64,000 nucleotides of DNA from Streptomyces hokutonensis (GTDB lineage: Bacteria > Actinomycetota > Actinomycetes > Streptomycetales > Streptomycetaceae): assembly GCF_000376565.1 (NCBI RefSeq), contig NZ_BARG01000038.1, positions 186,001 through 250,000 on the forward strand, in the 5' to 3' direction. The first letter of the stretch is position 1; each line of letters opens with the position of its first letter. The position numbers were made by a program, and so were the translations under genes. The notes under the pieces are model-generated. The model was not told where the DNA came from and ran no database searches. It saw only the letters and a program-made list of their open reading frames with translations. This document shows, piece by piece, positions 52,966 through 61,457 of the stretch.

Positions 52966-54018
52966 ATGACCACCCCCACCAGTACCGACGGCGTCACGCT
53001 CGGTCTCGACACGTTCGGCGACGTCACGAACGGCACGGACGGCAAGCCGCTGACCCACGGCCAGGCCATCCGCCGCCTCGTCGAGGAAGGAGTCCTCGCC
53101 GACCGGGTCGGCGTCGACCACTTCGGCATCGGCGAGCACCACACCGAGGCGATGCCCCTGTCGGCGGCGGACGTCGTCCTCGCGGCCATCGCGGCGCGCA
53201 CCTCGAACATCCACCTCAGCTCGGCCGTCACCGTGATCAGCTCCGACGACCCCGTCCGCGTCTACCAGCGCTACGCCACCCTCGACGCCGTCTCAGCCGG
53301 CCGCGCCGAAGTCATCCTCGGCAGAGGCTCCAGCACCGAGTCCTTCCCGCTCTTCGGCTACGACCTGAACGACTACGAGGAACTCTTCGAGGAGAAGGTC
53401 GCCCTCTTCGCCGAACTGCTCAAGGAGAAGCCCGTCACCTGGTCCGGCAACACGCGTGCCGCCCTCGACGGCGTCTCCGTCTACCCGCACAGCGAGACCG
53501 GCTCGATCCCCACCTGGATCGGCGTCGGCGGCAGCCCCCAGTCGGTGATCCGCACCGCCCAGTACGGGTTCTCCCTGATGCTGGCGATCATCGGCGGGGA
53601 CATAGCCCGCTTCGCCCCGTTCTCCCAGCTGTACCGGCGGGCGCTGGCGGAGTTCGGCCACTCCGCGCGGCCCATCGGCGTGCACGCGCCCGGCCATGTC
53701 GCCGCCACCGACGAACAGGCGGTGGAGGAGTTCGTCCCGGCCTTCCAGGAACTGATCCGCAGCGTGGCCCGGGAACGCGGCTTCCGCACCCCGACCCGCG
53801 AGAGCCTCATGCGCGACGTCGGCCCCGGCGGCGCCCTGCACGTCGGATCGCCCGAGACCGTGGCCCGCAAGATCGCCGACACCCTGAAGACCCTCGACGC
53901 GACCCGCTTCAACCTGAAGTACGGCATCACCGGAATGCCCCACGACACCCTGATGACCAACATCGAGCTCTACGGCACGAAGGTGGCGCCCCTGGTGCGG
54001 GAGTTGATGGCCGACTGA
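52966..54018 (+). CDS. LLM-class flavin-dependent oxidoreductase
   Basis: 350-residue luciferase-like TIM-barrel reductase or monooxygenase. HFGIGEHH and SAVTVISSDDPVRVYQRYATLD are the typical flavin-site strands, and GRGSSTESFPLFGYDL continues the family pattern. ATG 52966. Controlled with the MarR just upstream. Substrate unknown. Confidence 0.87.
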   Translation: MTTPTSTDGVTLGLDTFGDVTNGTDGKPLTHGQAIRRLVEEGVLADRVGVDHFGIGEHHTEAMPLSAADVVLAAIAARTSNIHLSSAVTVISSDDPVRVYQRYATLDAVSAGRAEVILGRGSSTESFPLFGYDLNDYEELFEEKVALFAELLKEKPVTWSGNTRAALDGVSVYPHSETGSIPTWIGVGGSPQSVIRTAQYGFSLMLAIIGGDIARFAPFSQLYRRALAEFGHSARPIGVHAPGHVAATDEQAVEEFVPAFQELIRSVARERGFRTPTRESLMRDVGPGGALHVGSPETVARKIADTLKTLDATRFNLKYGITGMPHDTLMTNIELYGTKVAPLVRELMAD

Positions 54019-54076
54019 ACGACGGGGGCGCGGAAACTCCGTTGCGGGCCGGGGGCCGTCACCCGACAGTGGGTTC

Positions 54077-55039
54077 ATGACCGCCCCCACACCATTGCCG
54101 CCCGGCCTGCGCGTCCGCCCGGCGACACCCGACGACGCGGTGGCGGTCTGCGCCCTGCTCAATGAGGTCGACCTGCTGGAGATCGGCCGTCCGGACACCG
54201 AACTGGCCGAGATCCAGGCGGACTTGAAGCACCCCGAAGTGGACCTGGAGCGCGACTCCTGGCTGCTCTTCGAGGGCGCCCGCCTGATCGGCTACGGCCT
54301 GCTGTGGGACGACTCGGGCGGCGAGCGGATCGACATCGACCACTACATCGTGCCGGGCCAACTGCCGGGCGCTCTGCACTTGTTCGACCTGATGGAGGCC
54401 AGGGCCGCGGAGCGCGCCGCCGTCAACGGAGCGCCCCGCGCCGTGGTGCATCTGCACCTCACCCTGAACCCCACCATGGATCTGCCCGCACTGCGCGCCC
54501 GGGGCTGGCAGCCGGTCCGCCGCTACAACGTGATGGCCCGTCAACTGTCACCGTCGGACGACCCGTTGCCCGCCTCCCCGCCCGGCGTCACCCTGCGCAC
54601 CTGCCTGGAGGAGGCCGACCGGCGCATCGCCCACGCGCTGCTCCAGGAGGCCATGACCGAGCACTTCGACTTCCAGTACCGCACGTACTCACAGTGGCTG
54701 GACGACATCGACGCCGAGCGGGTCGACTGGTCGCTGATCTGGATCGCCCACGTCGACGGCCTCGGGGACGTCGCGATGCTGCGCACCCACAACGACCGCG
54801 CCTCGATGGCCTGGATCGGCAACCTCGCCGTGCTGCGCCAGGCCCGAGGCCGCGGCCTGGGCAGCCACCTCCTGCGCTACGGCTTCGGCCACTACGCGGC
54901 GCTGGGCCGCGACCGCGTCGGCCTGGGCGTGGACACCGACAACACGAGCAAGGCGCTCGCCCTGTACGAACGGCACGGCATGACCCTCGACTTCGGGGTC
55001 GACACCTGGGAGTTGATCGTCCCCGTCACCGGCGGGTGA
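54077..55039 (+). CDS. Double-GNAT acetyltransferase
   Basis: 320-residue protein with two GNAT domains, in the style of mycothiol synthase. The acetyl-CoA loop in the second is LAVLRQARGRGLGSHLL (about 255-270), followed by NTSKALALYERHGM. The first domain is degenerate. ATG 54077. The end overlaps the convergent chitinase gene by 14 bp. Confidence 0.83.
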   Translation: MTAPTPLPPGLRVRPATPDDAVAVCALLNEVDLLEIGRPDTELAEIQADLKHPEVDLERDSWLLFEGARLIGYGLLWDDSGGERIDIDHYIVPGQLPGALHLFDLMEARAAERAAVNGAPRAVVHLHLTLNPTMDLPALRARGWQPVRRYNVMARQLSPSDDPLPASPPGVTLRTCLEEADRRIAHALLQEAMTEHFDFQYRTYSQWLDDIDAERVDWSLIWIAHVDGLGDVAMLRTHNDRASMAWIGNLAVLRQARGRGLGSHLLRYGFGHYAALGRDRVGLGVDTDNTSKALALYERHGMTLDFGVDTWELIVPVTGG

Positions 55040-56087
55040 ACGACTTGAAGGTGTGGCTGAAGTACCAGGTGTCCTGGGCGATCCCGGAGCAGTTGTTGGC
55101 ACCGCCGGTGCCCACGCAGTTGCCGTTGTCGCGCTGGAGCGCCCAGAAGGAGAGCGTGTTGATGCCCCGGGCGACGGCCCACTTCTTCACCGTGACGGCG
55201 TTGTCCGTGGTGAAGGTCTCGGCGGGGCCGAAGTCGTCGATGCCGGGCATCTCGGTGACGCCGATCGTCTTCCACAGCTTCGCCGGGTTCTTCTTCGGGT
55301 ACAGCGCGGCGAGTTGGGCGTGCAGGCCGGTGGCGGCGGTCTTGGTGTCCTCCGCCATGTCGTGAGTGGCGCCGTCGTAGTAGTCGAACGTCATGATGTT
55401 GACGACGTCGACGCGCGCGCCGTTGTCGACCGCGTTCTGCAGCAGGGCCACGCCGTTGGGTGCGAGACCGGTCGTGGTCGTCGGCAGCGTGTAGGAGAAC
55501 TCCACGCTGCGGCCGGTGCGTTCGGCCCAGCGCTCCACCTTGGCGATCGCCTTGTTCCGGCGGTCGATGCCGGCGGTGTTGTTGATGGAGTCGGCCTCGA
55601 TGTCGAGGTCGATACGGCTCACGCCGTAGGTCGTGACCAGGCTCTCGTAGACCTTGGCGATGGCGTCGACATCGGTGCAGCTGTCGGCCAGTTCGGTGTT
55701 GGTGGTGTCCGCGCTGTAGCCGCCGAAGGACGGGATGACGTTGCCGCCGCGCGCCTGGATCGTCGCGATGTCCTTGCCGAAGGTCGACCTGTCGATCGGC
55801 TGGGCGGGCTGGCCGTTCCAGTACGCCGTGCACGAACCGGGCGCCTCGGTCTGCAGGAAGGCCATCGTGAGGTACTTGTTGCCCGAGGCCGCGGCGAGCG
55901 CGGCCGGACTCTCGCCGGTCCACGCCTCGAAGTACGGCGCCGCGACATGGTCCGGCATGGGCCGCGCGCGATGATCGGCGCTCGCGGCACCCCCGCCGAG
56001 GGCGACGAGCCCCGCGGACAGGGCCGTTACGGCCGTACAGGACAGTGACACGCGAAGAGGCCCAGGTCGTCTCATTGACGCTCCCAT
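55026..56087 (-). CDS. Secreted chitinase, GH18
   Basis: 353-residue exported glycosidase with a Sec signal (1-37, after ASA) and a GH18 barrel. The catalytic DxDxE motif appears as RIDLDIE with the acid Glu at residue 164. Inner strands YLTMAFLQT and NIMTFDYY are also typical. No carbohydrate-binding domain is present. ATG 56087. A DasR-type site lies upstream, as in many Streptomyces chitinases. Confidence 0.88.
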   Translation of the reverse strand: MGASMRRPGPLRVSLSCTAVTALSAGLVALGGGAASADHRARPMPDHVAAPYFEAWTGESPAALAAASGNKYLTMAFLQTEAPGSCTAYWNGQPAQPIDRSTFGKDIATIQARGGNVIPSFGGYSADTTNTELADSCTDVDAIAKVYESLVTTYGVSRIDLDIEADSINNTAGIDRRNKAIAKVERWAERTGRSVEFSYTLPTTTTGLAPNGVALLQNAVDNGARVDVVNIMTFDYYDGATHDMAEDTKTAATGLHAQLAALYPKKNPAKLWKTIGVTEMPGIDDFGPAETFTTDNAVTVKKWAVARGINTLSFWALQRDNGNCVGTGGANNCSGIAQDTWYFSHTFKSFTRR

Positions 56088-56104
56088 GCTGAAAGGAGAG
56101 AAGT

Positions 56105-56121
56105 CGCCCCGGACCGGGGCG
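56105..56121. other. Short GC palindrome in the chitinase leader
   Basis: CGCCCCGG-A-CCGGGGCG, a 17-bp perfect palindrome 18-34 bp before the chitinase start. In the transcript this would form only a small hairpin near the ribosome site; it could modestly affect translation. It is distinct from the DasR-like site. Confidence 0.35.
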
Positions 56122-56133
56122 AACAGCGACCAT

Positions 56134-56150
56134 ATTTGGACTAGACCAAT
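56134..56150. promoter_or_regulatory. DasR-responsive element (dre) at chitinase
   Basis: Read on the gene strand the site contains TTGGTCTAG followed by TCCAA; it agrees with the published DasR consensus (A-Y-TGGTCTAGACCA-S-T) in 13 of 16 positions counting the degenerate base. It sits 47-63 bp before the chitinase start, where it would block the promoter until N-acetylglucosamine signals are present. Confidence 0.75.
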
Positions 56151-56218
56151 CGTCTGTCAAGGTTCTTTACAGTGAACTGACCGGTACGCTGCGGGAATTC
56201 GTCGCGAGCCGTCCCGGG

Positions 56219-57388
56219 TCAGTGGTGGTGCTCGTGCTGTTGGTGCTGCTCGCCGTGGTCCGGCGAACCGCCCATCATCCGCAGCATCGCCGGGCCGCCG
56301 CTGCGCAGGAACCGTACGACCAGGCTCGCGGCCAGCAGCAGGAAGGCGATGTTCAGCCAGGTCGTGTAGTTCCAGGTGATGCCGTCGTCGGGGATCGTGG
56401 CGTCGGCCTGGTCGGGGATCAACCCCAGCCCGCCGAAGGCGAATTCGACGATGTAGCCGGCGACGGCCATCGCCGAGAAGAACGTGACCAGCAGGAAGCC
56501 GGCCATCCGGGCGCCGTAGTACTTCCGGTAGATGTTCAGGATCGGCAGGATCAGCAGGTCGGCGTAGATGAAGGCGATCACCCCGCCGAAGCTGATGCCG
56601 CCCTTCCACAGGACCACCGCGAGGGGCACGTTGCCGATCGAGCAGACGAAGGTCGCGATGGCCACCAACGGGCCGACGAGCGGGCCGACCAGCTTCGCGG
56701 CGAGGGGGTGGTCGGCGAGGAAGAACGTGTGCCAGAAGCTGTCCGGCACCCACGCGGCGATCGCGCCCGCGATCAGCAGCCCGGCCACCAGGTCGCGCAG
56801 GATCGCGGCCCACTCCATCACGAAGATGTGCGCGACGGACGTGAACCCGTCCCGCGAGAACAGCCGGCGGACGAAACTGCCCTCGCCCCCGATCGACATG
56901 TCCATCGCCGCATGCCCCTCCATGGAACCGGCCAGCCCGCGCTCCGCCTGCTCCTGCGCCTGGTGCAGCAGACGCTGGCGCAGGAAGAGCCGGAACAGCG
57001 CGGCGAGTACGACGATCATGATCGGTCCGCCGACGAACTCGGCGGCGGTGAACTGCCAGCCCATCAACAGGGCCAGGATCACGCCGAGTTCGACGACCAG
57101 ATTGGTGGAGGCGATCTCGAAGGCCATGGCCGCGGTGAAGTTCGCGCCCTTGCGGAACAGGGAACGCGCGAGCGCGACAGCGGCGTAGGAACACGACGAC
57201 GAGGCCGCGCCGAGCCCGGCGGACAGTGCCAGCGTGCGTGGCCGGTCGTCACCGAGCAGCCGTACGACCGTCGACCGGCGCACCACCGCCTGCACGACGG
57301 CGGAGAGTGTGAAGCCGAGGATCAGCGCCCAGGTGACCTCCCAAGTCATCGAACCGGCAATGGACAACGCGTGCCCGATCGCTCCCAT
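56219..57388 (-). CDS. ArsP/DUF318-type permease with His-rich tail
   Basis: 389-residue membrane permease of the ArsP_1/DUF318 family, with about eight helices. A conserved cysteine-containing segment is seen in ASSSCSYAAVALARSLFRKGANF, and a second signature is FVCSIGNVPLAVVLWKGG. The C-terminus ends in HGEQHQQHEHHH, a probable metal site. ATG 57388. A CsoR-like palindrome precedes it, suggesting copper export or a related metal role rather than organo-arsenic. Confidence 0.82.
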   Translation of the reverse strand: MGAIGHALSIAGSMTWEVTWALILGFTLSAVVQAVVRRSTVVRLLGDDRPRTLALSAGLGAASSSCSYAAVALARSLFRKGANFTAAMAFEIASTNLVVELGVILALLMGWQFTAAEFVGGPIMIVVLAALFRLFLRQRLLHQAQEQAERGLAGSMEGHAAMDMSIGGEGSFVRRLFSRDGFTSVAHIFVMEWAAILRDLVAGLLIAGAIAAWVPDSFWHTFFLADHPLAAKLVGPLVGPLVAIATFVCSIGNVPLAVVLWKGGISFGGVIAFIYADLLILPILNIYRKYYGARMAGFLLVTFFSAMAVAGYIVEFAFGGLGLIPDQADATIPDDGITWNYTTWLNIAFLLLAASLVVRFLRSGGPAMLRMMGGSPDHGEQHQQHEHHH

Positions 57389-57423
57389 GAATCCGCCCCT
57401 CTCCGGTGTGCGTCTGGCTGGAC

Positions 57424-57441
57424 TATACCCCTAGGGGGTAT
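57424..57441. promoter_or_regulatory. CsoR-like copper operator
   Basis: ATACCCC-TAG-GGGGTAT, a perfect 7+7 palindrome with three central bases (57425-57441), 37-53 bp before the permease start. It strongly resembles the GC-tract palindromes bound by CsoR/RcnR-type repressors of copper or other metals in Streptomyces. Confidence 0.7.
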
Positions 57442-57462
57442 CTGACGCACGGAGGGCGGCGG

Positions 57463-57810
57463 CTACGGCGACGGTTGCCACTCCACCCGCAACGGGTCAC
57501 GCCTGCTGAACCTGTCGATGTGCGTGGTGACGAGCTCCTGAAGTCGCCCCAGGTTCTCCTGGTTCTCGGCCTCGACGCGCACGCGCAGCGAGCCGGGGGT
57601 GGCCCGGAGGGTGCACTGCCCCCATGGGAGGCGGAGTACCCCGTCGCTGTCCGTCCACTCGACATGGATCTGGTCGGTGGGGACGTCCGGGAGCGCGTGC
57701 GCCCGCGGGCGGTGGGTCAGATGGCGGCCCTTGTTGTCGAAGTGTTTGCAGAGTTGCGCGAGATACCGGCTGGGGCGTTCGGTGACTATGCGTGCTTCGG
57801 AGGTGTGCAT
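57463..57810 (-). CDS. DUF2218 family protein
   Basis: 115-residue protein of DUF2218. The HFDNKG/R-HLTHRPRAHA-like start and the FGQCTLRA-like strand (LPWGQCTLRATPGSL) are family markers. Relatives are found with siderophore and iron genes, but no such link is seen here. ATG 57810 has GAGG five bases upstream. It is divergent from a TetR gene that probably controls it. Confidence 0.82.
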   Translation of the reverse strand: MHTSEARIVTERPSRYLAQLCKHFDNKGRHLTHRPRAHALPDVPTDQIHVEWTDSDGVLRLPWGQCTLRATPGSLRVRVEAENQENLGRLQELVTTHIDRFSRRDPLRVEWQPSP

Positions 57811-57862
57811 GGGTACCTCGGTTCGGTCGTCCGGTTCCGCGGCGCGTGCTTCCTCGGCAGCT

Positions 57863-57912
57863 TTATCGAGACACTGTGTCGCTGTCAATGCACGATGTAT
57901 CGACAGTGGCAG
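57863..57912. promoter_or_regulatory. Operator-rich spacer between DUF2218 and TetR
   Basis: Contains a perfect GACAC-T-GTGTC inverted repeat, a CTGTC/GACAG inverted pair, and a repeated TATCGA word about 35 bp apart. These lie just before the TetR GTG start at 57929 and in the divergent promoter of DUF2218. Confidence 0.4.
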
Positions 57913-57928
57913 CACGTATGCTGAGGCC

Positions 57929-58510
57929 GTGCCGAAGCTCTGGAACGAGACCATCGAGGAGCACCGCCGTGCCGTGCGTGACGCGGTGCTGGAGACCACG
58001 GCGGTGCTGGTGACCGAGCGCGGGCTGCGCTCGGTGACGATGTCGAAGATCGCCGAAGCGAGCGGGATCGGCCGGGCCACGCTCTACAAGTACTTCCCGG
58101 ACGTCGAGTCGATCATGACGGCGTGGCACGAGCAGCAGATCACCGGGCATCTGCGCGAACTCGCCGAACTCCGGGACGGCCCCGGCAGTGCGGGCGAGCG
58201 ACTGCGAGCGGTGCTGGAGGCGTTCGCGCTCATCCAGCAACGGCGCCACGGTCACGGCCCCGAACTCGGCGCCGTCCTGCACCGGGACGACCACGTCGCC
58301 GGCGCCGAACAGCACCTCCACCGCTTCCTGAGCGAACTCCTGGCGGAGGGCGTGCGGGCCGGCGTCATCCGCGACGACGTCTCCCCGGAGGAACTGGCGA
58401 CCTACTGCCTCCACGCCCTCGCCGCGGCGGGCGTCCTGCCGTCCAAGGCGGCGGCACGACGCCTCGTCTCGGTCACCCTTGCCGGGCTGCGCCGGCCGGC
58501 CGCGGGATGA
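57929..58510 (+). CDS. TetR family regulator
   Basis: 193-residue repressor. HTH MSKIAEASGIGRATLYKYFPDVESIMTAWH is standard. GTG 57929. It ends in ATGA overlapping the next gene, an XRE-like regulator, so both are translated together. Target is likely itself and DUF2218. Confidence 0.85.
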   Translation: MPKLWNETIEEHRRAVRDAVLETTAVLVTERGLRSVTMSKIAEASGIGRATLYKYFPDVESIMTAWHEQQITGHLRELAELRDGPGSAGERLRAVLEAFALIQQRRHGHGPELGAVLHRDDHVAGAEQHLHRFLSELLAEGVRAGVIRDDVSPEELATYCLHALAAAGVLPSKAAARRLVSVTLAGLRRPAAG

Positions 58511-59253
58511 CGGGGCTTCCGGACTTCGACGTGCTGCTGGCACGATTGGCAGGTCACCGGCAGCTGGACATCGCCGACCTGTCGAGGTCGGCCGAGATCC
58601 CGGAACCCGAACTCCGCTCTGTGTATGAGGGAACGGCGCCGAGTCCTTCGCTCCTTCGGAGGCTCGCGCCGGTGTTGCGGCTGCATGCCGCCGACTTGTT
58701 CGTGATCGCGGGCCTGGCGATACCGGACGAACTCGCTCCGCTGGACGCGCGGGCGCGAGACCTGGTCGCCGGCCTCGTACAGGACGCCGTCGGCCTGCCA
58801 CTGGAGCGCAGACGCCGGTTGCTTCAACTGGCCCGCACGTTGCCCCAGGAGAGCCGCACGGAGCCTGTTCGGACACCGCAGGTGTACGAGCAGTTCGAGC
58901 GCGGTCCCGGTGGCGTGCTCTTGGGCATGGTCGGCAACCGCAACCTGAGCTGGAGCGGGATCGCCCGGACATTCGTGTCCCTGACGGGCCGGTACTGGGC
59001 CGCGTCCACGTACGGAGCCGTGGGCAACGGCCGTAAGGAAGTCACGCCCGACCTGCTGGCCGACTTCGCGACCGTCCTGGGCGTTCCCGTCGACACCCTG
59101 TCCGTCCTCACCGGTGTCGACGTCCCCGACGGACCGCCGCCCCAGAGCCCGGCGGCGGTCGACGCGGCCGGACTGCTCTGGGACGTCCGGCGCCTGACGG
59201 TCGACCAGGTACGTCAGGTCGCCGAGGCGGCGCGGGTCGCGCCACGCGCGTGA
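58507..59253 (+). CDS. XRE-like DNA-binding protein
   Basis: 248-residue protein with two helix-turn-helix-like stretches: ADLSRSAEIPEPELRSVYEG near the N-terminus and a second in the middle (GRYWAASTYGAVGNGRKEVTP, DLLADFATVLGVPVDTLSV). ATG 58507 overlaps the TetR stop. It resembles antitoxin or pleiotropic XRE regulators of Streptomyces but the family is not certain. Confidence 0.6.
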   Translation: MTGLPDFDVLLARLAGHRQLDIADLSRSAEIPEPELRSVYEGTAPSPSLLRRLAPVLRLHAADLFVIAGLAIPDELAPLDARARDLVAGLVQDAVGLPLERRRRLLQLARTLPQESRTEPVRTPQVYEQFERGPGGVLLGMVGNRNLSWSGIARTFVSLTGRYWAASTYGAVGNGRKEVTPDLLADFATVLGVPVDTLSVLTGVDVPDGPPPQSPAAVDAAGLLWDVRRLTVDQVRQVAEAARVAPRA

Positions 59254-59270
59254 CCCGCGCCGCCTCGGCG

Positions 59271-61322
59271 TCAGTTCGCGGGTTGGCGTACCACCGCGAC
59301 GTCCCTGGGGGAGAGGACCGGGAAACCGTCCTCGCCCGCGGTGCCGACCAGGAGTTCACCGGGCAGGCCGGTCAACGGCACTGTTCCGTCCGTGCGGTTG
59401 ACCAGGAACAGGAAGCGGCTGTCGGTGTCGCGGCGGACGGTCAGTTCGACGTCTCCCCTTGCCCCGGACGGGAGTTCGCTGTCGACGCCGGCGGGTGCGA
59501 GCAGCTGGGGGAGGAGGCCGGTGAGGCCGGCGCGGCCCAGGCGGGTGGAGACGTAGGCGGCCGAACCGCCGCCCACCGTACGGCGGGTGACGGCGGGGCG
59601 GCCGGTGTACGTGCCGCTGCGGTAGTGGGCCAGCACCTCCACCTCCGGGTCGGTCACCGTGATCCGGTCGGTCCACAGGGAGCCCGTGGCGGCGGTGTCG
59701 AGGTCCAGCTCGACCGTGTCGCCGTCGAGCAGCGGGCCGAACTCCTCGATGCGGATGCCCAGCAGGTCGCGCAGGGCGCCCGGGTAGCCGCCGAGCCAGA
59801 TGTGGTCGTTCTCGTCGACGACACCGGAGAAGTAGGTGGCGACCAGGTGGCCGCCCTGCTCGACGTAGCGCGTGAGTTCCTTGGAGAGGGACGCCGGGAT
59901 CATGTGCAGGACCGGCGTGATCACCACGTCGTAGCGGTCCAGGGCGGTCTGGGCCGTGACGATGTCGGCCCGTACGCCGAGGTCGAGGAGGGCGGAGTAC
60001 CAGTCCAGCGCCTCCTGGCGGTAGTCGAGCCGGTCGGTGGGGTGCGAGTCCTGCTCGCTCGCCCACCAGGACTCCCAGTCGAAGACGATGCCGACCCGGG
60101 CGGTCTCGCGGTCCGTGCCCGCGACGGGGGCCAACGTCCGCAGCGTGCGGCCGAGTTCGGCCACCGCGCGGAAGAGTTCGCTGTCGGCACCGGCGTGCGG
60201 CACCATCGCGGAGTGGTACTTCTCGGCGCCGGCCGCCGACTGGCGCCACTGGAAGTAGCAGACGGCGTCGGCGCCGTGCGCGACGTGCAGCAGCGAGTCG
60301 CGGGCCAGGTCGCCGGGGCGCTTGGCCACGTTGACGGGCTGCCAGTTGACGGCGCTGGTGGAGTGCTCCATCAGGAACCACGGCTTGCCGGCGGAGATGC
60401 CGCTGACGAGGTTCGCGGAGAAGGACAGCTCGTCGCGGTCCTGCGAACCCGGCGTGACGTAGTGGTCGTTGGAGACGAAGTCGATCTCGGCGGCCCAGTC
60501 GGCGTAGTTCATGCCCTTGGTGTTGCCCATCACCATGAAGTTGGTGGTGACCGGCACGCCCGGGGTGATCTCGCGCAACAGGTCGCGTTCCGCGCGCAGA
60601 TGGTCCTTGAGCGCGTCGGAGGAGAAGCGCTTGAAGTCGAGCTGCTGGGTCGGGTTCGGGAAGGAAGCGGCCAGCCGGGGCGGCAGTATCTGCTCCCAGT
60701 TGCTGTACCGCTGCGACCAGAAGGCCGTACCCCAGGCCTGGTTGAGGCTCTCGACGGTCGAGTAGCGGGCGCGCAGCCAGTCGCGGAAGGCGCGGGCCGA
60801 GTCGTCGGAGTAGTCGTAGACGTTGTGGCAGCCCAGCTCGTTCGAGACGTGCCAGGCCACGAGTGCGGGGTGGTCCGCGTAGCGCTCGGCCAACTTCCGT
60901 ACCAGGCGCAGCGCGTGCTCGCGGAAGACGGGCGAGGTGGGGCGCCAGTGCTGGCGGCCGCCCGGCCACAGGGTCTCGCCGGCAGCGGTTACCGGAAGGA
61001 TCTCCGGGTGCTCCGTGCTGAGCCACGGCGGCGGTGACGCGGTCGCGGTGGCCAGGTCGACGCCGATGCCGCCCGCGTGCAGCAGGTCCATGACCTCGTC
61101 GAGCCAGCCGAAGTCCCATACGTCCCGGGACGGTTGGATGCGGGCCCAGGAGAAGATCCCCAACGAGACGATGTTGACGCCGGCCTCGCGCATCAGCCGG
61201 ATGTCCTCGTCCCACACCTCGCGAGGCCACTGCTCCGGGTTGTAGTCGGCGCCGTAGGCGAGACGGGGGGTGGCGTCACCGTCCGGCCCGTGCCGCAACT
61301 GGGACAGGAGGGTGGAGATCAT
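59271..61322 (-). CDS. Beta-galactosidase, GH42
   Basis: 683-residue cytosolic TIM-barrel enzyme. Start of the domain LAYGADYNPEQWPREVWDED is a GH42 marker; the acid/base Glu is in VSNELG (about 160) and the nucleophile Glu in FLMEHSTSAVNW (about 325). The trimerisation and beta domains follow. ATG 61322. It is the last gene of the sugar transporter operon, separated from the binding protein by a strong hairpin. Confidence 0.9.
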   Translation of the reverse strand: MISTLLSQLRHGPDGDATPRLAYGADYNPEQWPREVWDEDIRLMREAGVNIVSLGIFSWARIQPSRDVWDFGWLDEVMDLLHAGGIGVDLATATASPPPWLSTEHPEILPVTAAGETLWPGGRQHWRPTSPVFREHALRLVRKLAERYADHPALVAWHVSNELGCHNVYDYSDDSARAFRDWLRARYSTVESLNQAWGTAFWSQRYSNWEQILPPRLAASFPNPTQQLDFKRFSSDALKDHLRAERDLLREITPGVPVTTNFMVMGNTKGMNYADWAAEIDFVSNDHYVTPGSQDRDELSFSANLVSGISAGKPWFLMEHSTSAVNWQPVNVAKRPGDLARDSLLHVAHGADAVCYFQWRQSAAGAEKYHSAMVPHAGADSELFRAVAELGRTLRTLAPVAGTDRETARVGIVFDWESWWASEQDSHPTDRLDYRQEALDWYSALLDLGVRADIVTAQTALDRYDVVITPVLHMIPASLSKELTRYVEQGGHLVATYFSGVVDENDHIWLGGYPGALRDLLGIRIEEFGPLLDGDTVELDLDTAATGSLWTDRITVTDPEVEVLAHYRSGTYTGRPAVTRRTVGGGSAAYVSTRLGRAGLTGLLPQLLAPAGVDSELPSGARGDVELTVRRDTDSRFLFLVNRTDGTVPLTGLPGELLVGTAGEDGFPVLSPRDVAVVRQPAN

Positions 61323-61379
61323 GGGGGTCCTTCCGGTGACTGCACAGGTGGAACGAGCTGCGGGGTGGATTCCGGGCGG

Positions 61380-61412
61380 GCCGCCGCCGGGCGAGTTCTG
61401 CCCGGCGGCGGC
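61380..61412. terminator. Hairpin between binding protein and GH42 genes
   Basis: Perfect 13-bp stem (61380-61392 with 61400-61412) and a 7-base loop inside the 135-bp spacer after the binding-protein stop. It may end part of the transcript or protect the 3' end of the binding-protein message, giving higher levels of that protein than of the enzyme. Confidence 0.65.
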
Positions 61413-61457
61413 TCCCGAGGAGGTGCCGGCTACGTCGAACCGGTCACTCCGAGCGGG

